DNA from: Flavobacteriales bacterium
GTDB taxonomy: Bacteria > Bacteroidota > Bacteroidia > UBA10329
Direction: 5' to 3'
Length of the DNA stretch: 56,733 bases
Assembly (NCBI GenBank): GCA_018402015.1
Contig: JAGYJL010000009.1
Location: 1-56,733, forward strand
Part shown: positions 46,732 to 55,309 of the stretch, in pieces
How the letters are laid out: every line of letters begins with the position of its first letter
How positions within the stretch are numbered: position 1 is the stretch's first letter
Notes under the pieces: generated by a model
The model's database searches: none
Seen by the model: the letters and a program-made list of their open reading frames with translations, nothing else
What the model was told of the DNA's origin: nothing
Position numbers and translations under genes: made by a program

Positions 46732-47723
46732 ACCGTTTCCAGCAAGATGCTCATTTCTTGTCCGAGCAGTTGATGATGCACTAAAATACGCTTTGGATGA
46801 TTGAATGAAACATACGGGTTGTCAACTTTTCCTGCTTCAAAGGCTTTCAAAGCTAGGAACAGCCCGAAGCCGATAGACGTGAAATGTTCCCCTGAGTACT
46901 TCACATAATTAAAGCCTTCACCTGTGTTTGAAAGCACGAGGTCAGCCTGACCTCCCCCAACCCCTCCTTGCAAGGAGGGGAGTTTCTCTTCGCTCTGACC
47001 TTGGTTCAGCGAGCCAGTTCCTCCCCTTGAAAGGGGAGGTGTCACGCTTTTGGGCGTGACGGTGGGGTCATTCGTCATGCTCAACTCCACAACCTTCGCA
47101 ATCGATGAAGGCAACCTTTCTTTCGAAGCCAAGAAGAATGCTCCACCTTCTCCAATTGTCGGCAATTCATAATTGGCAGTGGCGGCAAGCTTGGTAAGCA
47201 ACTCTACCAACTCTTCCGTTTTCTCATCCACCGCACCAACCAGCACTGTTTCAGCATCACCCTCTCCTATCAGCAGTTCCGCATCCGAAAGGGCATAGCC
47301 CAACGACAACCCGCCTTGCACATGCGTCATGTTGTAGCCGTGATTGCCCAATAGCAATGCGATCTGTCCTGCAATGGAGTTGTGCGTGGATTGAATGAAC
47401 GAGGTCGGGGAAAGTCCTGCTTCCGCTTCCTCATACATCACCTTCATAAACTTCAATGTATCACGAACGCAGCCAAGTCCTGTGCCCACCGTTATGGCAT
47501 CGCAGCTTTCCAAGCCTGCTTTCTGCAAGCACGACTTCCCTCCTGCCACGCCCATTTTCAATGCGCTGCTCATTCTGCGCAAAGCTGCTGGGCTCACAAA
47601 TTCCTTGTAGTCTGGCTGAAGGAGTTGGCTTTCGGCAGTGACTTCCGCCAACGTACTCCAAGGGTTCTCACCTCCGAATGTGTCCTGATACGATATGCAA
47701 CTGGCGGCTCCTAAATACATCAC
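46728..47723 (-). CDS. Ketosynthase-like protein lacking the active-site Cys (chain-length-factor type)
   Basis: 331 residues in the thiolase fold: 'GLGCVRDTLKFMKVMYEEAE', 'FIQSTHNSIAGQIALLLGNH' and 'HVQGGLSLGYALSDAELLIG'. The active-site position, normally TACSS, is QGGLS, and the catalytic His motifs are absent, so it should not condense by itself. It probably pairs with the neighbouring active ketosynthase, as in KS/CLF heterodimers of aryl-polyene systems. Residues about 220-258 are encoded by a repeat insertion (46949-47066): 'TPPLSRGGTGS' and 'LPSLQGGVGGG' are not ketosynthase-like. Confidence 0.85.
   Translation of the reverse strand: MMYLGAASCISYQDTFGGENPWSTLAEVTAESQLLQPDYKEFVSPAALRRMSSALKMGVAGGKSCLQKAGLESCDAITVGTGLGCVRDTLKFMKVMYEEAEAGLSPTSFIQSTHNSIAGQIALLLGNHGYNMTHVQGGLSLGYALSDAELLIGEGDAETVLVGAVDEKTEELVELLTKLAATANYELPTIGEGGAFFLASKERLPSSIAKVVELSMTNDPTVTPKSVTPPLSRGGTGSLNQGQSEEKLPSLQGGVGGGQADLVLSNTGEGFNYVKYSGEHFTSIGFGLFLALKAFEAGKVDNPYVSFNHPKRILVHHQLLGQEMSILLETV
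46949..47066. repeat. Palindromic repeat insertion inside a ketosynthase-like gene
   Basis: Three palindromes close together: CCCCTCCTTGCAAGGAGGGG (46961-46980), CCTCCCCTTGAAAGGGGAGG (47020-47039) and GTCACGCTTTTGGGCGTGAC (47041-47060). Such elements are typically intergenic in Bacteroidota. Here about 117 bases keep the reading frame of the host gene open and add about 39 low-complexity residues. Confidence 0.9.
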
Positions 47724-48907
47724 GCTTTCGAAAAGATGACCGTTGAATTATTGCCTCCAAACCCGAACGAGTTGGAAAGCACATGGTTAATATCGCCACT
47801 CTCCACTTCCAATTGCGGTTTCCAATCGTTGTCCTCTATCGGGTCTTGATAGTTCAAATTGGGAAGGAACGTTTGCTCCTTCAATGCCAATAGCGAATAC
47901 ACCGCTTCAATGGCGCCAGCGGCAGCCAACGTGTGCCCTGTGTACGCTTTCGTAGAACTGATGGGCGGTTTCTGCGCTCCGAACACCCGATGAATGGCTA
48001 TGCTCTCCGACTGGTCGTTATTCTGCGTACCCGTACCGTGGGCGTTGATGTAACTAATGTCTGACGACTGCAAACCTGCTTTCTCCAATGCTTGCGACAT
48101 GGCCATGAACGCGCCATTTCCATCGGGCGAGGAAGCCGTTTGATGGTATGCATCGTTCGTGTTGGCCCAACCTGTTACCAGACCATGGATTGTCGCGCCA
48201 CGTGCTTCCGCGTCTTCCTTGCTTTCCAGTACGAGATAAGCAGCAGCTTCCCCCAAGTTCAACCCCGCGCGATTGGCAGAGAACGGCTTACACCATTCCG
48301 TGTCCAAAATCATCAATGAGTTGAAGCCATTGGCCGTAAATCGGCACAAGGCATCTGTTCCGCCCACGATAACACGCTTCAATTTGCCTTGACGCAACAG
48401 GCGTGAGCCCATGGCAATGGCGTTGGCGGCCGAAGAACAAGCCGTACTAATAGTAGTGGCGTATCCCGTAATGCCGAAATGCGCGGCCGCTTGCTTCGTA
48501 CATGTTCCGCAATCATGCGTTCCGAGTAGGAACACATTCGAGAAATCCTGTTCGAGGTAGTAAGGCTCAAAGAAGTCCTCGCTTCTATCCATACCACCCA
48601 CCGAGGTCGATGAAACCAAGCCAACTTGGTTATCCATCTCAAAACCTGATTGCTCAATGGCTTCTTTCATGGCCCAAGCGCTCAAAAGCGTGGTTCTGGA
48701 AACGGCATCGCCTTTCCAGTTCAAACCTGCTTTCAGTTGGTCGTTGCTCAACTTCACTTCTCCAAAAAGATGGGTTTCTGTGAGCCTTGAACTCAGCAAT
48801 TCGGCTTTTCCAATGCCAGTTTTCTTCGCCATAAGCGAAGCCAAGTTCTCCTGCACATCGTTGCCGATGGCCGAAATCGCTCCTATGCCAGTGATTGCGA
48901 TTTCCAT
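47720..48907 (-). CDS. Beta-ketoacyl-ACP synthase (active KS of the pigment cluster)
   Basis: 395 residues, full length. Catalytic triad visible: 'TISTACSSAANAIAMGSRLL' (Cys), 'NAHGTGTQNNDQSES' (His) and 'KAYTGHTLAAAGAIEAVYSL' (His). 'GGTDALCRFTANGFNSLMIL' and the C-terminal 'LSNSFGFGGNNSTVIF' are typical of FabF-like enzymes. It probably forms a heterodimer with the inactive partner encoded just downstream (4-base overlap) to extend the polyene chain. Its stop and start codons touch the neighbours, supporting translational coupling. Confidence 0.93.
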   Translation of the reverse strand: MEIAITGIGAISAIGNDVQENLASLMAKKTGIGKAELLSSRLTETHLFGEVKLSNDQLKAGLNWKGDAVSRTTLLSAWAMKEAIEQSGFEMDNQVGLVSSTSVGGMDRSEDFFEPYYLEQDFSNVFLLGTHDCGTCTKQAAAHFGITGYATTISTACSSAANAIAMGSRLLRQGKLKRVIVGGTDALCRFTANGFNSLMILDTEWCKPFSANRAGLNLGEAAAYLVLESKEDAEARGATIHGLVTGWANTNDAYHQTASSPDGNGAFMAMSQALEKAGLQSSDISYINAHGTGTQNNDQSESIAIHRVFGAQKPPISSTKAYTGHTLAAAGAIEAVYSLLALKEQTFLPNLNYQDPIEDNDWKPQLEVESGDINHVLSNSFGFGGNNSTVIFSKA

Positions 48908-49509
48908 TATCTATCCAAATAAATATCGGTGAGACTTTCTGCCGTTAAATCCTCTACGCTTGTGTTGGTGATGAACACAAAGAAACCATCGTGTTCGTCT
49001 CCATTCACTTCGGTCCAGCCAATAAGGACGGCCTTGGCGGCATTGTCTGCAAACAGCGCCTCGCATTGCTCTAAGAGTTGCGCAGCATTGAACCGCTCGG
49101 TGATCAGGAAGTTGTTCTCGCCATACAGCTTGTGGCGGATGCATATCTCGCCCACTTCAATATTCGGAAGGGTGTACACGAACAGCGCAGGACTGGCAAT
49201 GCCACTTTCCTTCAGCGAGTTGTAGTACGCATGATCCGTTTCCAGACTGGACGAACGGTTTGAATAGATTACTGCTACTTCATCATCGGCATATGTTTCC
49301 AGTTCCGAACGCATCAAGGTCATTTCTGCACCGAGGAAACCCAGTTGCGAAAGCGCATCCATCTTGAAGAACTTCGGATAACTCAAGCCAATGTGATTAT
49401 AAACGGAACGCAAAAACGACCCTTCTTCCATAAACTGGCAGAAGAGTTCCCCATTGATGTGAACCTCCTTGTCCTTGATCCGGCAATATGTATTCAGGCT
49501 CAAACTCAT
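48907..49509 (-). CDS. Short thiolase-fold (ketosynthase N-half-like) protein
   Basis: About 200 residues starting at the ATG that overlaps the upstream ketosynthase stop (ATGA) at 49509; an ATG at 49539 is also in frame. Sequence: 'CRIKDKEVHINGELFCQFME' with later 'EVAVIYSNRSSSLETDHAYY' and 'ALFVYTLPNIEVGEICIRHK'. The 'VIYSN-S-SLETD...P-LFVYTLPN...GEI-I' pattern matches a ketosynthase N-terminal fold up to the region of the active-site Cys, but no Cys-Ser motif and no His motifs follow. It may be a structural partner or a remnant. Its place between two ketosynthases is usual in flexirubin-type clusters. Confidence 0.6.
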   Translation of the reverse strand: MSLSLNTYCRIKDKEVHINGELFCQFMEEGSFLRSVYNHIGLSYPKFFKMDALSQLGFLGAEMTLMRSELETYADDEVAVIYSNRSSSLETDHAYYNSLKESGIASPALFVYTLPNIEVGEICIRHKLYGENNFLITERFNAAQLLEQCEALFADNAAKAVLIGWTEVNGDEHDGFFVFITNTSVEDLTAESLTDIYLDR

Positions 49510-50651
49510 CGCGTCTTGAATAAAGCTGCCGCATTGCATCCACCAAAACCGGATGCGGTCTTGAGGAAATAATCCGAGGTGGGTGCTGTGGTTCGTGTGA
49601 TGATGTTCATGGGTCGTGAGACGCCTTCTTCCTCATAGCCGAGCGAGACCACCAATTCCTTGCGTTTCATGCCTTCCAGTCCAAGCAGGGTTTCTATCAC
49701 GCCTGCCGCGCCCAGCGTGTGGCCGAAATACCCTTTCATGCTGTTGACGGGAACATCCGACAGTCCGCTGCGCTCAAACGCAATGCTTTCCATCTCATCA
49801 TTAAAGGAAGTGCCCGTTCCGTGGGCCGACAGATAACCTATCTGCCCTGCGCTGACCGAAGCAGGGTTCAACGTGCGTTCTATACTTCGGTGCAGGCCTT
49901 CTCCCGTTCGGGATGGGCCCGAAATATGGTTCGCATCGTTGGCACTCGTGCCCGACACGTACTCATCGCATCTTCCTTTGAAGAGCGTATCATCATTCGA
50001 AAGCACCAGACCTGCGGCTGCTTCGCCTAGGTTGATGCCCGTTCTGTTCTTATCATAAGGCTTACACACGCCTTCTGTTAGCGCATGCAAAGCTGCAAAT
50101 CCCGAAAGGGTGAATTCCGAAACCACATCACCACCCAACACCATCACGTGCTCATACTTTTCTGCACGTATCAATCGCGCAGCGGTAATGATGCCCAGCA
50201 GGCCCGAAATGCAGGCATTGCTCACGATCATCGGCTCATTGCCCAGATCGAACGACTGCCGCATGAATTGGCTCAAGCGCGTAAGCGGCAAGCGCGGGTC
50301 ATCATCCCTATCTATCTTATCAATGTTTCCCTTGGTGGTACAGATGATCACCAGGCCATCCTCATCCTGAAACGGGTCGTATTGCAGTTTGCTTACCGAA
50401 TGCTCGTAGCACTTGGCCAGCATGTTTTCCAGCTTGGTGCTGTCTACACGTTCTTCTATGATGAAACTGTTTGGTATCAGCCCCACGTGGCTGGTGGTTT
50501 CTACGCCAAAAGGACGCTCCAACTGCTGCAAGCCTGTTTCGCCACGCAGCATGGCATCATACACCTTGGCGGGTGTATCGCCCAGCGGGCAGATAATGGA
50601 TTTGGCACCTACGTAAACCTCGCTCAAACCAGTCCGTGCTTTTGTTTCCAC
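49506..50651 (-). CDS. Beta-ketoacyl-ACP synthase
   Basis: 381 residues. Active residues: 'MIVSNACISGLLGIITAARL' (Cys), 'LSAHGTGTSFNDEMESIAF' (His) and 'MKGYFGHTLGAAGVIETLLG' (His). The end 'KTASGFGGCNAAALF' is typical. It resembles ketosynthases of aryl-polyene clusters (ApeC/ApeR-like) and could start chain building or extend it. The ATG at 50651 overlaps the thioesterase stop by 28 bases; a TTG overlapping that stop (50629) is an alternative start closer to the usual domain beginning. Confidence 0.9.
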   Translation of the reverse strand: METKARTGLSEVYVGAKSIICPLGDTPAKVYDAMLRGETGLQQLERPFGVETTSHVGLIPNSFIIEERVDSTKLENMLAKCYEHSVSKLQYDPFQDEDGLVIICTTKGNIDKIDRDDDPRLPLTRLSQFMRQSFDLGNEPMIVSNACISGLLGIITAARLIRAEKYEHVMVLGGDVVSEFTLSGFAALHALTEGVCKPYDKNRTGINLGEAAAGLVLSNDDTLFKGRCDEYVSGTSANDANHISGPSRTGEGLHRSIERTLNPASVSAGQIGYLSAHGTGTSFNDEMESIAFERSGLSDVPVNSMKGYFGHTLGAAGVIETLLGLEGMKRKELVVSLGYEEEGVSRPMNIITRTTAPTSDYFLKTASGFGGCNAAALFKTR

Positions 50652-51046
50652 GCTTCAAAGAAAGGCGGAGTATTCAATTGCAGCACATGGTCCGTGTCCA
50701 TGAATACCTGCACCGTTTCACCCTTTGCCTTCAGTTGCGTTCTGTCTTCGTTATACACCTTGAAGCGAAAGATCATCTTGGCTGCAGGTGAATTGATAAA
50801 GGTCGTTTCCACCACCCCGATCTCATTATAGCGCAAGGGATATTTGAAATCCAAATGCGTGGAGGCCAAGGGCATCAACAGTCCGTGCTGTTCGTACACA
50901 TCGGTAAAATCGAAATCGTACTGCTTGGCCCACGCGTCTCTCCCATCCTCAAAATACTTCAGGAAATTGCCATGCCATACAATGCGTAGGCTATCCACCT
51001 CGCTAAACCGAACCCTGAATGTTGTTGTGTTCGTAAGCTCCTTCAT
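50624..51046 (-). CDS. 4HBT-type acyl-CoA/ACP thioesterase
   Basis: About 140 residues from ATG 51046 ('MKELTNTTTFRVRFSEVDSL'). The motif 'VDSLRIVWHGNFLKYFEDGR' holds the catalytic Asp and the His-Gly pair of 4-hydroxybenzoyl-CoA-type thioesterases. The ATG at 51094 would add 16 residues encoded by an intergenic repeat, so it is unlikely. In the cluster it would release or edit acyl chains (ApeK-like). It lies between the LpxL-like acyltransferase and a ketosynthase. Confidence 0.88.
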   Translation of the reverse strand: MKELTNTTTFRVRFSEVDSLRIVWHGNFLKYFEDGRDAWAKQYDFDFTDVYEQHGLLMPLASTHLDFKYPLRYNEIGVVETTFINSPAAKMIFRFKVYNEDRTQLKAKGETVQVFMDTDHVLQLNTPPFFEAWKQKHGLV

Positions 51047-51060
51047 TTTATCTCGCAGAG

Positions 51061-51225
51061 CTTGATTTTGTTTCACGCAGAGGCGCGGAGACACAGAGAG
51101 TCACTAACGGATTATTGCACCGAGATGACTTTGAGAAACCGAGATTCACAGAGTATTCATCCTCTGTGTTCTCTGTGTGAAAAGAAACTAATTCTCTATG
51201 TGTCTCTGTGTAAATCATACCTTCC
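51061..51225. repeat. Intergenic 'CACAGAG' type repeat
   Basis: Contains 'TTTCACGCAGAGGCGCGGAG' ... 'CACAGAGAGTCAC' and the near-complement 'CCTCTGTGTTCTCTGTGTGA' and 'TATGTGTCTCTGTGTAAA', forming a long imperfect inverted repeat. It separates the acyltransferase and thioesterase genes and its right edge touches the acyltransferase stop. No coding role. Confidence 0.75.
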
Positions 51226-52081
51226 AAAAGTCGTAAAAATTGAACCACTGGTTGGGGTATTTCCGAACCTTGTTGGCCAATTCATCAACATACTTTTCCA
51301 ATAAAAGTTCGGGGGCCATTTTGCCTTCTAAGGGCTTGGTACAATAGAATTGGTAGCCGTAGGTGCCGGTCTTAAAGCCGTAGACGAAGGCCTTGGGCAC
51401 ATCGAACTTGGCGGCAATGGCAAACGGACCATAGGGGAACTGTGCCTCCGCGCCAAGGAATCCGTGTTTCAGGGTGCGCATGCCTTCGCGAAAGCGGTCG
51501 CCATGAATACAGACGAGCTCCTTGTTCAAAAGGGCCTTACTGATGAGGAATACGTGCGAGATATCGTCTTTGATGGGAATGATGTTGAACTTGCGTTCGC
51601 CACCGTGTTTTTCGAGTTGCGCCTTTATCTGCTGGTGCTCCTCATCGTACATCACCACATTCACCGTGCCGCCATAACCACGCATCAGCTGCCCAGCTAT
51701 TTCCCAATTACCCGTGTGGCCAGAGATAAGAATGCCACCCGTTTTGTTCTGCACCATATCGCGAATGAACTCTTTGCCATTGTGTTTCAGCTGGAAGCGC
51801 TCTCGGAGTTCCGACATCATGGCCACCTTGTCTATAATTACCTGCCCGAACACATAGTAGGTGCGGTAAATGCCCACTATGCTTTTAAGCACGCCTAGGC
51901 CTAGATGCTGGCGGTAATAACGGTAGATCCATTTAGAGGATTCCCACGAGAAGAGGAAGAAATACAACACCACAAAATGCAGGAAACCGTAGGTAAAACC
52001 CATTCCCAAGTTCTTCATAAAGAAGATGAAGAACCAATAACCGAGGGCGTTTCCCCTACTCTTTCCGCTCCATTCGCTCAT
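51215..52081 (-). CDS. LpxL/HtrB-like lysophospholipid-type acyltransferase
   Basis: About 289 residues from ATG 52081 ('MSEWSGKSRGNALGYWFFIF'). The H-x4-(D/E) acyltransferase motif is in 'ILISGHTGNWEIAGQLMRGY', followed by 'LICIHGDRFREGMRTLKHGF' and 'ARFPYGPFAIAAKFDVP'-like sequence. It is anchored to the inner membrane by N-terminal helices. In flexirubin/aryl-polyene clusters such an enzyme is thought to attach the polyene to a carrier lipid. The ATG at 52159 would lie within the terminator of the next gene, so 52081 is preferred. Confidence 0.88.
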   Translation of the reverse strand: MSEWSGKSRGNALGYWFFIFFMKNLGMGFTYGFLHFVVLYFFLFSWESSKWIYRYYRQHLGLGVLKSIVGIYRTYYVFGQVIIDKVAMMSELRERFQLKHNGKEFIRDMVQNKTGGILISGHTGNWEIAGQLMRGYGGTVNVVMYDEEHQQIKAQLEKHGGERKFNIIPIKDDISHVFLISKALLNKELVCIHGDRFREGMRTLKHGFLGAEAQFPYGPFAIAAKFDVPKAFVYGFKTGTYGYQFYCTKPLEGKMAPELLLEKYVDELANKVRKYPNQWFNFYDFWKV

Positions 52082-52115
52082 GGGCGCGAATTTAGTCTTA
52101 TGGTGAAAGAAAAAG

Positions 52116-52157
52116 GAGAAAAGAAAAACCCAATGACATCTGATCATTGGGCTTTTC
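52116..52157 (-). terminator. Rho-independent terminator of the T9SS protein gene
   Basis: On the reverse strand CCCAATGA (52151-52144) pairs with TCATTGGG (52136-52129), followed by TTTTTCTTTTC. It lies 27 bases after the stop codon at 52178. Confidence 0.8.
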
Positions 52158-52177
52158 AATTATATAATCCAGTACGA

Positions 52178-53809
52178 TTACTGTTTTACCAACTTCTGTG
52201 TAGCCCAACCCTTCTCAGTAAGTAGTTGCAAAATGTAAATACCAGAGGGCTTGCCAGTAATATCAATTACCTGATTGCTAGCAGCATTTGTATTGGAGAA
52301 TAGCAACTTGCCTAGGGCATCAAAGACATGATATTCTGCAATGTCGGCTTCATCAATTCGGAATATACCGTTGCTCGGATTGGGGTAAACCGATACCTCA
52401 TCTGAAGTTTCGTTCTGAACCTCAATGTCAGTAATAGTACATGGGCCTAAAACCCCATCGGCACAAACATTTTGCGCACGACCATTGCTGTTCCATGTTA
52501 TAAAGGCCCCACCTGCACCATCTGAAATGAGTCGCGGTAAAGATTGATTGCCCGCTGCAGTGCATATCGCAACCCCATCAGTAGTCCATTGCCCTACTCC
52601 TGAATTATTTAAACGTTGGGCATAAATATCATATGACCCACTACGTTCATCATACCAAGTGAAAATTGCACCTCCTGCGTCATCGGAAATTAGCTGCGAC
52701 CCTGTTTGATTGTCTGTTTCTGTGGAGACGGCAACGCCATTAGCCGCCCATTGCACTATTCCATTACTATTTACACGCTGCGCGTAAACATCATCATCGG
52801 TACCGCTACGCGTATCATTCCAAGTTATGACCGCACCTCCTGCGTCATCAGAAGTCAGTTGAACAGCTAATTGGTTACCAGGCGCTGTGCATACAGCCAC
52901 CCCATTGGTGGCAAATTGAATTACACCAGAGCTATTAATTCTTTGGACATAAACGTCTGAAGCTCCATTACGATTGTCACTCCAAGCAATAATTGCACCG
53001 CCCAATCCATCCGCGGTCAATTGAGGATATGATTGGTTGACTTGTGCCGTGCAAATTGGCACTCCATTTAGCGTCCATTGTGCTATTCCTAAGCTATTGA
53101 TGCGCTGGGCATAAATATCATAGTTGGCTCCGCCACGATTGTCCCACCATGTAATTATTGCCCCGCCAGCACCATCTGAAATAAGCTGAGGAGATTTCTG
53201 GTAAAGAGTCGCATCGCATACCGCTACCCCATCAGCAATCCACTGAACTACTCCCGAACTATTAATTCGCTGGGCGTAAATATTGTCTGCATTACGCGGA
53301 TCCTGCCAAGTGATTATGGCTCCACCAGCGCCATCTGAAATCAGCTGGGGAACAGATTCAGGACCATAAAATGTACAAATACCCACCCCATCACTGGTCC
53401 ATTGCGCTACTCCTGAACTATTTATGCGTTGCGCATAAATATCAACGTTACCACCACTACTATTACGATTATCAATCCAAATAATAATTGCACCACCCGC
53501 TCCATCGGAGGTCAGTTTTGGAGTTTCTAGGCTGTAAGTAGCATTACTGACAGCGACCCCTGAAGCGCCCCATTGCACTGTACCTGAACTACTGATGCGC
53601 TGGGCATAGATACCTCCAACTGCAATCTCATACGTAATGATAGCCCCTCCCGCACCATCAGAAATCATTTGTGGATCGCTATATCCACTATTCGTAGAAA
53701 CAAGATTATTTATGGCCGGATTAGTCGACCATTGAGCTTTGACCCCATCAATTAGAAATGGCGAATTAAGAATAAGAAACGAGATGAGAAGGAGTAACTG
53801 TTGTTTCAT
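52178..53809 (-). CDS. Secreted repeat protein with T9SS type A sorting domain
   Basis: 543 residues. Signal peptide 'MKQQLLLLISFLILNSPFLI'. Then about eight repeats of roughly 52 residues with the core 'DGAGGAIITW' ... 'DIYAQRINSSGVAQW' ... 'GVAVC', likely a beta-propeller-like structure. The last ~75 residues are a T9SS C-terminal sorting domain: 'VSVYPNPSNGIFRIDE', 'YHVFDALGKLLFS', 'DITGKPSGIYILQLLTE' and 'ATQKLVKQ'. It would cross the outer membrane through the type IX system and be anchored or released. The domain identity of the repeats is unknown. It lies inside the pigment cluster but has its own terminator. Confidence 0.92.
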   Translation of the reverse strand: MKQQLLLLISFLILNSPFLIDGVKAQWSTNPAINNLVSTNSGYSDPQMISDGAGGAIITYEIAVGGIYAQRISSSGTVQWGASGVAVSNATYSLETPKLTSDGAGGAIIIWIDNRNSSGGNVDIYAQRINSSGVAQWTSDGVGICTFYGPESVPQLISDGAGGAIITWQDPRNADNIYAQRINSSGVVQWIADGVAVCDATLYQKSPQLISDGAGGAIITWWDNRGGANYDIYAQRINSLGIAQWTLNGVPICTAQVNQSYPQLTADGLGGAIIAWSDNRNGASDVYVQRINSSGVIQFATNGVAVCTAPGNQLAVQLTSDDAGGAVITWNDTRSGTDDDVYAQRVNSNGIVQWAANGVAVSTETDNQTGSQLISDDAGGAIFTWYDERSGSYDIYAQRLNNSGVGQWTTDGVAICTAAGNQSLPRLISDGAGGAFITWNSNGRAQNVCADGVLGPCTITDIEVQNETSDEVSVYPNPSNGIFRIDEADIAEYHVFDALGKLLFSNTNAASNQVIDITGKPSGIYILQLLTEKGWATQKLVKQ

Positions 53810-53858
53810 TTGGTTTCGGGTTATTGGATTTGGCTTTGGGGTAAATTGTAGAACGTTC

Positions 53859-54755
53859 TTAAGATTTCTGTAATGGAAGATTGTTGCTAACCATTAGCAA
53901 CAATCCCTTTTTGATCACATGATCAGCAATGTCTTTCCATACATCTGCTACAGTATTTGACGAAAGTAGTTTAATGCCCTGATTTAAAGATTGGCTCAGG
54001 TCTTTAACAGTTATGTTCGGTCGGGCGAACCCATTTGAGGAATTATTTAAAAGACAGGCAGGAGAAAATGAAAACATTCCGTCAAATTCGTCCTTATCAT
54101 CATACATCACGGCTTCATAAATCTGATAGTTGGTAATCGAAGTTGTCGGCTTGTTGTCGCGTTTATCATCACCACAATTTGGCAACTGATAGCGTCCATC
54201 ATCAACAATTTTCTTGCATTGAACGGGAGTAGTAATGGATAACGGAGATAGGGAAGCATTGTAGAAAGCCTCATTGTACTCTTTCTTCAGATTTTTAATG
54301 CCATCTAAGGTGTATGGCCGTGACTTTTTAATAACGAAAACAGTGTCAAGCACAAACTTCCCATTAAGACATGACCCGAACAAGATGATGTCTTTTGGCT
54401 TCAGAATTCCTAAAGATGGATAATGTCCTTGCTTGCAAATGCAATAGTAGAATTGATTGCCAAATGCAAACGGGTCTGTATTTGCCGCCTTTGCCGGAAT
54501 AGGCAATTGATAAAACGGTTCAAACAGGTATTTCGGCATTCCGCCTGTCCCATTCAGAGTACGAACCAACTTCGATTGCGCTTCCCATTCTCCCCAAAAT
54601 CCAAGTTCGCCAGCTACTGGTGCTTCGGCAAGGCCTTGCACGGATTTACCTTCTACTTTTAGGAATTTCCGATGGTGTGCGCCTGTATTCCAAGGTTCGC
54701 CCGATTTTTCATTTGGCTCACCACCAGGATGTAAGAATTGAATAATTGTAGCCAT
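53859..54755 (-). CDS. Uncharacterised protein, possible PUA-like fold
   Basis: 298 residues from the Met at 54755 ('MATIIQFLHPGGEPNEKSGE'). Phrases such as 'WNTGAHHRKFLKVEGKSVQG', 'LGFWGEWEAQSKLV', 'NTDPFAFGNQFYYCICKQGH' and 'DIILFGSCLNGKFVLDTVFV' recur in a set of uncharacterised bacterial proteins I recall. The pattern (HP...HRKFL...FWGEWE...TDPF-FG) suggests a compact fold, perhaps of the ASCH/EVE or 'nucleotide modification associated' type; this is inference. No signal peptide. It is in the block that splits the pigment cluster. Confidence 0.5.
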   Translation of the reverse strand: MATIIQFLHPGGEPNEKSGEPWNTGAHHRKFLKVEGKSVQGLAEAPVAGELGFWGEWEAQSKLVRTLNGTGGMPKYLFEPFYQLPIPAKAANTDPFAFGNQFYYCICKQGHYPSLGILKPKDIILFGSCLNGKFVLDTVFVIKKSRPYTLDGIKNLKKEYNEAFYNASLSPLSITTPVQCKKIVDDGRYQLPNCGDDKRDNKPTTSITNYQIYEAVMYDDKDEFDGMFSFSPACLLNNSSNGFARPNITVKDLSQSLNQGIKLLSSNTVADVWKDIADHVIKKGLLLMVSNNLPLQKS

Positions 54756-54869
54756 GGATTTTTCTATAGACACTAAGGATGATGGAGATTACGGTCTGAC
54801 CCGAGTATCGGATTATCCATGTAAAATGCCTACTCTATTATCAGCTTTTCGGCTTCTGCTGTTGCTTAT

Positions 54870-55235
54870 TTAAGCCTTCGGCTCCTCTTTCTTTTTCTGA
54901 GGTGTATCGTTCACCTCAAAGCCCCAGTCGCCCAATTTCTTGGGGCTGCTGGCGTAAATACCCAAAAGGGTTTTGCTGCTGGCCCGAAGTGTATCTTTGA
55001 TCGGCTTTAGCAGGGCATCGCGCTCCTTGTAAATCTTCTCTACTTGCTTTTCGAGCTTCTTGGCCTCTTCATTAAGGGTGTCGGCCTCGGCTATTTTTGG
55101 GCCGTTGTCGGTCCAGTTGTGGTCTTTCAGCACATTCAATGGGCTGTTTGCTCCATCGTCTGTGTGTTTCTGATTTACTAGCTTGGCCAATGCAATGGCC
55201 TTTTCTGGGTTGGAAGGAATTACTACGCGTGCCAT
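54870..55235 (-). CDS. Small coiled-coil protein of unknown function
   Basis: 121 residues starting 'MARVVIPSNPEKAIALAKLV', with 'GPKIAEADTLNEEAKKLEKQ' as a likely coiled coil and 'RASSKTLLGIYASSPKKLGD' towards the end, closing with a lysine/glutamate tail. Similar proteins ('MARVVIPSNP..AIALAK') occur in other Bacteroidota, with no known role. No signal peptide or membrane helix. It stands near the tandem repeats at 55.3-55.7 kb. Confidence 0.65.
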   Translation of the reverse strand: MARVVIPSNPEKAIALAKLVNQKHTDDGANSPLNVLKDHNWTDNGPKIAEADTLNEEAKKLEKQVEKIYKERDALLKPIKDTLRASSKTLLGIYASSPKKLGDWGFEVNDTPQKKKEEPKA

Positions 55236-55309
55236 GTTTAAGAGCTTTTAGCGGTTAGATATTGGGTTTTAGGTTTAATAATTGAATTGGAATGTGCTGC
55301 TGAACAATC

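Noticed and set aside
50085-50831. 248-codon plus-strand open frame
   Set aside because: It is antisense to an intact ketosynthase and thioesterase with full catalytic motifs; its own sequence matches no family.
51047-51094. Upstream ATG for the thioesterase
   Set aside because: The extra residues come from an intergenic repeat, and the domain begins normally at 51046.
52082-52159. Upstream ATG for the LpxL-like acyltransferase
   Set aside because: It would translate through a strong terminator hairpin of the preceding gene; the Met at 52081 begins the usual domain.
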